Of a DNA stretch of 6,048 nucleotides, positions 1-5,268 are shown piece by piece. The stretch covers positions 1-6,048 of the forward strand of contig JAYVKG010000011.1 of NCBI GenBank assembly GCA_043768625.1. The letters are read 5' to 3'. The notes under the pieces were generated by a model, which made no database searches, was not told the DNA's origin, and saw only the letters and a list, made by a program, of their open reading frames with translations. This DNA is from UKL13-2 sp043768625. GTDB lineage: Bacteria > Pseudomonadota > Gammaproteobacteria > Burkholderiales > Usitatibacteraceae. A program made the translations under genes and the position numbers. Every line of letters starts with the position of its first letter. Within the stretch, counting starts at the first letter, position 1.

Positions 1-1
1 C

Positions 2-343
2 GCTGCACGACTGGCGATCCAAATGTTTTGCTACTCGGTGCGCAAACAGGTGGCCGCAATGATCGCCGTACTCGATGGCATTGACCTGCTGGTGTTTACC
101 GGCGGCATAGGCGAAAACGATGCCGCAGTGCGGGCCAGTATTTGCCGCCATTTATCTTGGGCCGGCATCAGCCTGGATGCGGCACGTAATGCGTCGGCAA
201 CGAATCCGATCAGCGACCTCAGGTCGGCCTGTCCGGTAAGGGTGCTCGCTTCACAAGAGGACGAACAGATTGCGCGACATACGGCGACGCTGCCAAGGCA
301 GCGGGTTGAACCCGTAGCGAACGCGGGCTCAACGAAATATTGA
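2..343 (+). CDS. ackA: Acetate kinase, C-terminal part (5' end outside window)
   Basis: Acetate kinase interconverts acetate + ATP and acetyl phosphate + ADP in the cytosol, usually paired with phosphotransacetylase. The reading frame is open from base 2, before the first ATG at 23, so this is the tail of a longer gene; about 113 codons of a family norm near 400 are present. The family signature FTGGIGEND lies about a third of the way in, preceded by the helix reading RLAIQMFCYSVRKQ and followed by VRASICRHLSWAGISLD, as in AckA. The conserved closing block VRVLASQEDEQIARHT is present. After it comes an extra tail of about 16 residues (PRQRVEPVANAGSTKY) that most acetate kinases lack, and the DNA for it folds into a hairpin. 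Butyrate kinase is a related alternative, but the GGIGEN context and ending fit acetate kinase better. The catalytic N-terminal half cannot be checked. Confidence 0.9.
   Translation, partial: AARLAIQMFCYSVRKQVAAMIAVLDGIDLLVFTGGIGENDAAVRASICRHLSWAGISLDAARNASATNPISDLRSACPVRVLASQEDEQIARHTATLPRQRVEPVANAGSTKY
305..333 (+). repeat. Inverted repeat / hairpin in the last codons of ackA
   Basis: The arms GTTGAACCCG (305-314) and CGGGCTCAAC (324-333) can pair over 10 positions with one A-C mismatch, around a 9-base loop. The structure ends 7 bases before the stop codon and encodes part of the non-conserved C-terminal tail. No T-run follows, so it is not a classical intrinsic terminator. It could be an mRNA 3'-end stabiliser, a REP-like element or chance. 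Confidence 0.4.
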
Positions 344-356
344 AAGTCACGTGCTC

Positions 357-372
357 TGTGCGTTCTCGCACA
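357..372 (+). terminator. Small hairpin downstream of ackA, possible weak terminator
   Basis: TGTGCG and CGCACA form a perfect 6-bp stem with a TTCT loop, starting 13 bases after the ackA stop codon. The position suits a transcript end, but the downstream bases (TACCGCGCAAAG) contain no T-run, so intrinsic termination would be poor. The rest of the 344-613 spacer shows no convincing -35/-10 pair, no RNA gene and no coding frame with family resemblance. The operon promoter presumably lies there but I cannot place it. Confidence 0.3.
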
Positions 373-613
373 TACCGCGCAAAGCAATTTCGGTAGGCTT
401 ACGGCAGGTAGTTGGCCGACGTTGGTAGTTTGTTCAGCCCGTGATTTCAACAACGACACATACAGCTCTCTGCCATGACGCACGGCAGCGGTTCGTGAAC
501 ATTGTGATCAACGCAGCGGTATCGCGGCTTGAAACCGGTGCAACCATGCACGCCTGCCAGTTGCAATGCCGCGTTTACATCCTTGTGGTCTTTTCTCCAA
601 CAGTCATTTCGAA

Positions 614-1747
614 ATGGTATCCGCACCACCACCACCGGCCGCATTCGCCCAACCGACGCCCGAGGCATTGCTGTTGTCGGGTGGCTGGACTGCGCGCGGC
701 ATTGGTGCGATCGAGAAAAAGCTTCGATCAGTTAGTATCGCTGGCAACGCCGAAATCAGCGCCGACGCGTCCGGTATTGAAGTGCTTGACACGGCGGGTG
801 CATGGATTCTGCAGAAACTGCTGCTGAGGCTGCGCGCCGAAGGCAGCGTCGTCACGCTTCGCGGTTTAAAGCCCCCATATGCCAAGCTGCTGGACGCAGT
901 GGCGCAGCAGGTGACCGAGCAATCCGGCCATCCATCCACGGCGGCAAAACCTACACCGCTGCTGGAACGCGTCGGTCGCGGTACCCTCGCGTTTTTTGAG
1001 GAAACGGTGGCACTGTCGGCTTTCGTTGGCCAAAATGCGATGGCCATAGCCGGCTCGTTTACGCACCCGGCGCGCATCCGCTGGCGACCTGTTCTTTACA
1101 ATATTCGCAGCGCTGGTTTCGATGCGCTGCCTATTGTCGGATTGTTGTCTTTCCTGCTCGGCATCGTGGTCGCCTATCAGGGAGCCGACCAGCTCAGGCA
1201 ATACGGCGCCAATATTTTTGTCGCGGACCTGGTGGGCTTGTCGATGCTTCGCGAGTTCGCACCGCTGATTACTGCCATCATCATCGCCGGTCGCTCAGGC
1301 TCCGCCTATGCCGCACAGATCGGCACAATGAACGTGACTGAAGAGATAGATGCAATGCGCACTATCGGAATCCGCCCGCTGGAACTGCTGGTATTGCCAA
1401 AGATTTTCGCGCTGATGATTGTCCTGCCGCTGCTGACGGTATTTGCAGATATTCTCGGCGTATTTGGTGGCATGATCATGGCCCGCTCGCAGCTCGGGAT
1501 CGGCTTCGGTGAGTTCCAGGACCGCTTCGTCAAAGCCGTCAGCATTACGGCCTACATGATCGGCATTGGCAAAGCACCGGTGTTTGCTTGGATCATCAGT
1601 GTGGTCGGCTGCTTTCAAGGCTTCCGGACCAAGGGCGGGGCTGATAGCGTTGGACGTCAAACGACGCGAAGTGTTGTCCAGTCAATCTTCCTGGTGATTG
1701 TTGCCGACGCACTGTTTTCCATCGCTTTCAGCGCTCTGGACCTTTAA
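614..1747 (+). CDS. MlaE-family lipid ABC transporter permease with N-terminal STAS domain
   Basis: This is the integral inner-membrane subunit of an MCE-type lipid transporter; two copies are expected per complex with two ATPases and an MCE hexamer. The 377-residue product has a Pro/Ala-rich leader (PPPP at residues 5-8). A STAS domain follows at about residues 17-100, with the hallmark stretch VLDTAGAWILQKL from about residue 57. The MlaE permease fold runs from about 110 to the end, including YQGADQLRQYGAN, LREFAPLITAIIIAGRSGS, and TEEIDAMRTIGI followed by PLELLVLPK. About five hydrophobic helices are visible. In E. coli the STAS protein MlaB is separate; fused forms of this length are common in beta- and gammaproteobacteria. 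ATG 614 is preferred because the extension to the in-frame ATG at 566 is not family-like, but neither start has a visible Shine-Dalgarno sequence. It is the first gene of the operon; the ATPase start follows the stop codon by 1 nt. Confidence 0.92.
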   Translation: MVSAPPPPAAFAQPTPEALLLSGGWTARGIGAIEKKLRSVSIAGNAEISADASGIEVLDTAGAWILQKLLLRLRAEGSVVTLRGLKPPYAKLLDAVAQQVTEQSGHPSTAAKPTPLLERVGRGTLAFFEETVALSAFVGQNAMAIAGSFTHPARIRWRPVLYNIRSAGFDALPIVGLLSFLLGIVVAYQGADQLRQYGANIFVADLVGLSMLREFAPLITAIIIAGRSGSAYAAQIGTMNVTEEIDAMRTIGIRPLELLVLPKIFALMIVLPLLTVFADILGVFGGMIMARSQLGIGFGEFQDRFVKAVSITAYMIGIGKAPVFAWIISVVGCFQGFRTKGGADSVGRQTTRSVVQSIFLVIVADALFSIAFSALDL

Positions 1748-1748
1748 C

Positions 1749-2633
1749 GTGCAGGGACACTCACAGCCGCAGACGCCGCCGCCGCCGAACCCGGCGTCCG
1801 GCGAAATCGTCATCGCGATGAGCAAGGTGGCGACGCGGTTTGGCGAGCATGTCGTGCACACCGACGTTAATATCGAGATACGCCGCGCCGAAATATTTGC
1901 CTTGATCGGCGGAAGCGGCTCCGGCAAATCCACGCTGCTTCGAGAAATGATCCTGCTACACCGGCCGAACGCGGGCTCAATCAAGGTACTGGGCGTTGAT
2001 TTTAACGAACTCAGCGACGATGCGGCGCTCGCGTTGCGACAGCGTTGGGGCGTTATGTTTCAGCATGGCGGTTTGTTCGCGTCATTAACGGTGATGGAAA
2101 ACATCGGCCTGCCATTGCGCGAGCACACCCAACTCGCCGATGATCTGATCGATGAAATTGCCGCATCGAAGTTGGCAATGGCGGGTCTGAAGCCTGAAGT
2201 CGGCGCGCAGTTCCCGGCAGAGTTGAGCGGCGGAATGATGAAGCGCGCCTCGTTAGCGCGGGCGCTGGCACTTGACCCTGAATTACTGTTTCTGGATGAA
2301 CCGACCGCGGGGCTCGATCCGGTTAGCGCTGACGGCGTCGATGAGCTGGTATTAAAGCTGCGCGATTTATTTGGCCTGACCATCGTCATGATTACGCACG
2401 ATCTGGATCTGTTGTGGCAGGTCGCTGATCGCGTCGCCGTGTTAGCCGATGGCAAGGTGCAAGGCATTGGCTCGATGGCCGAGTTGGCAGCTATCGACAA
2501 CCCCGCGATCCGCCCATTCTTTGATGGCCCGCGCGCGCGCGCAGCAGAAGCGCAGGAGCAGCATCAGAAACAAAAGCTGGATGCGCGTCAAGCCGTCGTT
2601 AAAACCGCAGCAGAAATGGCGAGGCCATCATAG
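1749..2633 (+). CDS. MlaF-type ABC transporter ATP-binding protein
   Basis: This cytosolic ATPase powers the lipid transporter. From the GTG start the 294-residue protein shows Walker A GGSGSGKST (54-62), Q-loop VMFQHGGLF (Gln 105), signature LSGGM (159-163), Walker B LLFLDEP (179-185, catalytic Glu 184), D-loop AGLDP and H-loop THD (His 217). All catalytic elements are intact. GTG 1749 is chosen because it begins one base after the permease stop and keeps the first beta strand (EIVIAMSKVATRF); ATG 1818 would cut that strand, and ATG 1698 would overlap the permease by 50 bases. The N-terminal 18 residues are Pro/Gln-rich with PPPP at 10-13. The tail after about residue 250 is rich in Ala, Gln, Lys and Glu and poorly conserved. 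The stop codon TAG overlaps the probable original start of the next gene; restoring that start would lengthen this protein by four residues. Confidence 0.93.
   Translation: MQGHSQPQTPPPPNPASGEIVIAMSKVATRFGEHVVHTDVNIEIRRAEIFALIGGSGSGKSTLLREMILLHRPNAGSIKVLGVDFNELSDDAALALRQRWGVMFQHGGLFASLTVMENIGLPLREHTQLADDLIDEIAASKLAMAGLKPEVGAQFPAELSGGMMKRASLARALALDPELLFLDEPTAGLDPVSADGVDELVLKLRDLFGLTIVMITHDLDLLWQVADRVAVLADGKVQGIGSMAELAAIDNPAIRPFFDGPRARAAEAQEQHQKQKLDARQAVVKTAAEMARPS
2620..2632 (+). promoter_or_regulatory. Shine-Dalgarno CGAGG facing an ATA codon (probable MCE gene start)
   Basis: CGAGG at 2620-2624 is a good ribosome binding core. The triplet 5 bases downstream is ATA (2630-2632), which opens the frame I-E-T-K-V-N-Y. 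MlaD proteins typically start METKVNY or similar, so ATA occupies the place of the initiator ATG. The GTG at 2642, the first standard start in this frame, lies 17 bases from the GAGG, too far for normal use. Confidence 0.55.
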
Positions 2634-2641
2634 AAACCAAA

Positions 2642-3580
2642 GTGAACTACGCGATAGTTGGCGCGTTTGTACTGGCGCTCACCGGCGCGCTGATCGCAGT
2701 CGTGCTGTGGCTTGCCTCGGGCGGCGCTTTTCAAACCAAATACGACATGTATCTGGCGATCGAAGAAGAATCGGTGTCCGGGCTGAATCTGAATGCCCCC
2801 GTCAAATATAACGGCGTCGAAGTCGGCAAGGTAAAAGGAATTCACCTCGATCCGCTCAATCCGGAGCACGTACGGCTGATTTTTGCGATCGAGCGCGGCA
2901 CGCCCGTCAAAGAAGACACCGTCGCGGTCCTGAAAACCCAAGGATTGACAGGCATTGCCTACGTCGAGCTCGGCGGTGGCTCGCGCGACGCTCCACCCTT
3001 GCTGGCGACGTCGCCAGACCAATACCCGTTGATTCGAACCAAACCGTCTCTGAGCGCGCGATTGGAAAACATCCTGACGAGCGTTCTGGCGAAACTCGAC
3101 AGTACCTCGAGCAACATTGACAAAATATTAAGCGACGAAAATCGCCTGGCGTTCAAGAGTGCGCTGGCTGACATTGCCGTCGTAGCGCGCACCTTTGCTG
3201 CGCGTCGTGACACCCTCGACAAAAGCATTACCAGTGCCTCCCGTACGCTCGACAACAGCGCGCGGGTGACGGCTGAGCTGGGGCCGGTAATCACGCGTAT
3301 TGGCCGAAGTGCGGACGCAGTGGAAAAGATGGGTCTGGATACCGCCGCGACGAGCAAAAGCGCGGGTAAAACGATCAACGCGGTGGGTGCCGACGTGCAA
3401 CGCTTCACCGCAGAAACATTGCCGGAGCTGGAACGCTTGCTGGGCGAACTCAACGTCCTGTCGGCCTCGCTCCGGCGCCTCAGTGAACAAACCGAGCGCA
3501 ATCCAAACAGTCTTTTGTTCGGACGCAGTCCGGTGCCTGACGGACCCGGCGAAACCTCTACGAAAACGCGACCACCATGA
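2642..3580 (+). CDS. MlaD-family MCE domain protein with long helical C-terminus
   Basis: This is the periplasmic substrate-binding/ring subunit of the lipid transporter, anchored in the inner membrane. From GTG 2642 the product is 312 residues: a transmembrane anchor at about 4-25, then one MCE domain at about 37-112 (GLNLNAPVKYNGVEVGKV, and LTGIAYVEL, the usual hydrophobic pore-loop region). A region of about 180 residues follows that looks largely helical, with Leu/Ala/Ser-rich repeats and regularly spaced charges. It closes with NPNSLLFG and a Pro/Gly-rich end. E. coli MlaD is about 183 residues, so the helical part is a large addition and could form a needle or tunnel (inference). The true start is probably the ATA at 2630, adding IETK in front: it has the Shine-Dalgarno and matches the family N-terminus. 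The stop overlaps the next start as ATGA, suggesting translational coupling. Confidence 0.9.
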   Translation: MNYAIVGAFVLALTGALIAVVLWLASGGAFQTKYDMYLAIEEESVSGLNLNAPVKYNGVEVGKVKGIHLDPLNPEHVRLIFAIERGTPVKEDTVAVLKTQGLTGIAYVELGGGSRDAPPLLATSPDQYPLIRTKPSLSARLENILTSVLAKLDSTSSNIDKILSDENRLAFKSALADIAVVARTFAARRDTLDKSITSASRTLDNSARVTAELGPVITRIGRSADAVEKMGLDTAATSKSAGKTINAVGADVQRFTAETLPELERLLGELNVLSASLRRLSEQTERNPNSLLFGRSPVPDGPGETSTKTRPP

Positions 3581-4293
3581 AAAATTTGCTGTTTGCCAAG
3601 CTCTGTCGACCCTGTGTTGCAAGTTGCGTAATGATATTTGCCGGAGGCTGTGGTTCGCTATTTTCGAAGCCGGCGTCGGCGCCGGCCTTTTATTCGCTTG
3701 ACAATGCCCAGAGCACGCGGCGTGCTGGCGCCAGTGCACCCAAGATCGCGCCATCGGTGTTGCCCTACACGGCACCCACCTTGGTGGTGAATCCTCCGCG
3801 CGCCGCAGCAGGATTCGATAGTCAGCGCATCATCTATACTCGGGACGCCCACAAGCTCGATTATTTTGCGCAGAGTGAGTGGATCGACACGCCCGCGCGG
3901 ATGTTGACGCCCCTCATCGTTGCGGCAGTTGAACACAGTGACTCGTTCCGTGCGGTTGTGCAGACGCCGAGTGCCGCAGCAGCAGACGTAAGGCTTGACA
4001 CGGAGATATTGCGCCTGCAGCAGAATTTTGGCGATAGCCCTAGCGGTGTGCGATTCACGCTGCGCGCTACGATGGTGGACATCGCGACGAGGCGCGTGTT
4101 GGGGTGGCGCGAATTTGACGAGATCGTTGCTGCCGCGAGCGAAGATCCCTACGGTGGCGTGGTTGCGGCCAATCGTGCGGTGCAAATCGTGTTGGAAAAA
4201 CTTGCCGGTTTCTGTACTGAAGTGGCCGCAGTGTGGCAGCCCCCCGCCGTTGAGTCCGGGCAGTCCATGCAGGGAAAAGTGCCGGTACGTTGA
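3577..4293 (+). CDS. ABC-type transport auxiliary lipoprotein (ABC_trans_aux / PqiC-like)
   Basis: This is the probable outer-membrane lipoprotein partner of the MCE transporter. The 238-residue product has a basic start and a hydrophobic signal segment ending FAGGC, giving a lipobox with acylated Cys 25. Residue +2 after the Cys is Gly, not Asp, consistent with sorting to the outer membrane (inference from the E. coli Lol rule). The mature part has the family pattern: FYSLD near residue 38, then LVVNPPRAAAGFDSQRIIY, and HKLDYFAQSEWIDTPARML, and near the C-terminus GWREFDEIV. PqiC is the best-known relative; an LptE-like fold is not excluded. No Shine-Dalgarno is obvious at the ATG, which overlaps the MCE gene by 4 nt (ATGA), so coupled translation is likely. 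It is the last operon gene and is followed by a terminator-like hairpin. A hairpin with a T4 run lies inside the gene near codons 31-39. Confidence 0.88.
   Translation: MKNLLFAKLCRPCVASCVMIFAGGCGSLFSKPASAPAFYSLDNAQSTRRAGASAPKIAPSVLPYTAPTLVVNPPRAAAGFDSQRIIYTRDAHKLDYFAQSEWIDTPARMLTPLIVAAVEHSDSFRAVVQTPSAAAADVRLDTEILRLQQNFGDSPSGVRFTLRATMVDIATRRVLGWREFDEIVAAASEDPYGGVVAANRAVQIVLEKLAGFCTEVAAVWQPPAVESGQSMQGKVPVR
3669..3691 (+). other. GC-rich hairpin followed by TTTT inside the lipoprotein gene
   Basis: GCCGGC (3669-3674) and GCCGGC (3681-3686) can pair around a 6-base loop, followed by CTTTTA. This is the shape of a short intrinsic terminator, about 90 bases into the coding region, just after the lipobox codons. 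It could reduce expression of the lipoprotein relative to upstream genes, or be chance in GC-rich coding DNA; the stem is only 6 bp. Confidence 0.25.
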
Positions 4294-4309
4294 CGCAAAG
4301 TTTTGTCAA

Positions 4310-4338
4310 GTATGTGCGCTATCGTACATACGCCGTTT
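4310..4338 (+). terminator. Probable intrinsic terminator of the lipid-transport operon
   Basis: GTATGTGCG (4310-4318) and CGTACATAC (4323-4331) form a 9-bp stem with one G-U pair and a CTAT loop. GCCG and a T4 run (4335-4338) come next. It begins 17 bases after the lipoprotein stop and lies before the hydrolase promoter candidate, the right place for an operon terminator. The T-run is short and offset by four bases, so efficiency may be modest. Confidence 0.5.
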
Positions 4339-4364
4339 TGGTGGCTGCTTATAGTCTGGATTGA

Positions 4365-4393
4365 TTGACAAGTGTGGAAACGCCTTGTCTATG
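4365..4393 (+). promoter_or_regulatory. Candidate sigma-70-type promoter for the hydrolase gene
   Basis: A perfect -35 hexamer TTGACA (4365-4370) is followed after 17 bases by a weak -10-like TCTATG (4388-4393). Transcription would start near 4400, giving a 5' leader of about 28 nt with the ribosome binding site. A second -10-like TATAGT (4350-4355) lies upstream but has no good -35 partner. Either would fit a gene transcribed separately from the operon. Confidence 0.4.
4367..4389 (+). promoter_or_regulatory. Inverted repeat, operator-like, within the promoter
   Basis: GACAAG (4367-4372) and CTTGTC (4384-4389) are perfect inverted arms separated by 11 bases, so the arm centres are 17 bp apart. 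They overlap the -35 end and the -10 start of the candidate promoter, where a dimeric repressor could block RNA polymerase. No regulator gene lies in the window, so the binding protein is unknown. A 6-bp arm match could arise by chance. Confidence 0.35.
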
Positions 4394-4413
4394 CCAGCCT
4401 GATTCAACCTTTC

Positions 4414-4419
4414 GAGGAG
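4414..4419 (+). promoter_or_regulatory. Ribosome binding site GAGGAG of the hydrolase gene
   Basis: GAGGAG ends 8 bases before ATG 4428. It is the strongest Shine-Dalgarno in the window and settles the hydrolase start: the frame is open upstream to a TTG at 4365, but that region overlaps the promoter candidate and adds 21 residues unlike the family. Confidence 0.8.
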
Positions 4420-4427
4420 CACCCGTC

Positions 4428-5249
4428 ATGAATTACGTTACCACTACCGATAACACAAAACTTTATTGTAAAGACTGGGGCAGCGGTCGCCCGGTCATTT
4501 TGATGGCCGGCTGGCCGCTCTCGGCCGATAGTTGGGATGATCAGGCGATGGCGATTGCGGAATCAGGCTATCGCACCATTGCATACGATCGGCGCGGCTT
4601 CGGCCGTTCCTCACAGCCGTGGGGTGGTTACGACTACAACACACTGGCCGATGACCTGGCGGCGGTGATCGAGCAAACCGGTGCCCGCGATGCTGTACTG
4701 GTAGGCTTTTCGATGGGTGGTGGTGAAGTTGCACGCTATATGTCCCGCCACGCCGGCAAGTCGGTGGTGAAGGCTGCGCTCGTTTCCTCGGTAGTGCCGT
4801 TCATGTTAAAGACCAGCGACAACCCTCAAGGAACGCCGCAAGAAGTATTCGACAAAATGGCACAAGGTATGTTGGAAGATCGCGCAAAGTTTTTCGCAGG
4901 TTTTTTTAAGGATTTTTTTGGTGTCGGCGTTATCTCACATCCCGTCAGTGACGAGCTGTTGCAGACATCACGCAGTGTTGCCATGCAGGCCAGCTTAAAA
5001 GCAACCCTCGAATGTGCGAAATCATTTGCGGGTACCGACTTTCGCGGCGATCTTGCAGCGTTCAATGTGCCGACATTGATCATCCACGGCACCGCCGACA
5101 AGATCGTTCCCATTGACGCCGCCGGCCGGGCCGCAGCCAAAGGCGTCGCCCTTTCCACGCTCATCGAATATGATGGCGCACCGCATGGATTGTTTGCCAC
5201 AGAAAAGCAACGCCTGACCACGGACTTGCTCGATTTCATTCGGCGCTAG
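4428..5249 (+). CDS. Alpha/beta hydrolase, arylesterase / non-heme chloroperoxidase type
   Basis: This is a probable cytosolic serine hydrolase of 273 residues, matching the 270-280 residues usual for the Pseudomonas arylesterase / cofactor-free haloperoxidase group. Catalytic residues are visible: nucleophile Ser 95 in GFSMGGGEVARY, Asp 224 in HGTADKIVP and His 253 in GAPHG. YDRRGFGRSSQPWGGYDY (from residue 53) and SLKATLECAKSFAGTDFR are strongly typical of the group. The oxyanion-side motif, usually HGW, is AGW here (Ala 27), followed by Pro 30. Members hydrolyse esters and some show perhydrolase activity, so EC assignment from sequence is unsafe; the physiological substrate is unknown. It has its own strong ribosome binding site and probably its own promoter, and it is separated from the transport operon by a terminator-like hairpin. 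Residues 155-164 read FFAGFFKDFF, encoded by three T-runs. No signal peptide is seen. Confidence 0.9.
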   Translation: MNYVTTTDNTKLYCKDWGSGRPVILMAGWPLSADSWDDQAMAIAESGYRTIAYDRRGFGRSSQPWGGYDYNTLADDLAAVIEQTGARDAVLVGFSMGGGEVARYMSRHAGKSVVKAALVSSVVPFMLKTSDNPQGTPQEVFDKMAQGMLEDRAKFFAGFFKDFFGVGVISHPVSDELLQTSRSVAMQASLKATLECAKSFAGTDFRGDLAAFNVPTLIIHGTADKIVPIDAAGRAAAKGVALSTLIEYDGAPHGLFATEKQRLTTDLLDFIRR

Positions 5250-5268
5250 CGGTAACTCCTGATAGCAC

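Noticed and set aside
31..483. Minus-strand open frame of 150 codons over ackA and the following spacer
   Set aside because: It lies antisense to clear acetate kinase sequence, and its translation has no recognisable domain and no ribosome binding site.
344..613. Possible small RNA, riboswitch or operon promoter in the spacer before the permease gene
   Set aside because: Only short inverted repeats (for example GTGCA-N4-TGCAC at 538-551) are present, and no convincing -35/-10 pair or known RNA fold could be recognised.
441..827. Plus-strand open frame of 128 codons entering the permease gene in another frame
   Set aside because: It is His/Arg/Cys-rich with no family resemblance and overlaps the well-supported STAS-permease gene.
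1698..1748. Upstream ATG start for the ATPase gene
   Set aside because: It would overlap the permease by 50 bases and add 17 residues that are the permease end read out of frame. GTG 1749 directly after the permease stop fits better.
318..1980. Exact 15-base match CGAACGCGGGCTCAA at 318-332 and 1966-1980
   Set aside because: It is one copy in the ackA tail and one in the ATPase coding region in different contexts, without flanking similarity. Chance is the simplest explanation.
2529..2541. Alternating GC run in the ATPase gene (Z-DNA-like)
   Set aside because: It is short and explained by Ala/Arg codons of the low-complexity C-terminal tail.
3128..3775. Minus-strand open frame of 215 codons over the MCE and lipoprotein genes
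   Set aside because: It is a shadow of two well-supported genes on the + strand, with composition typical of antisense translation in GC-rich DNA.
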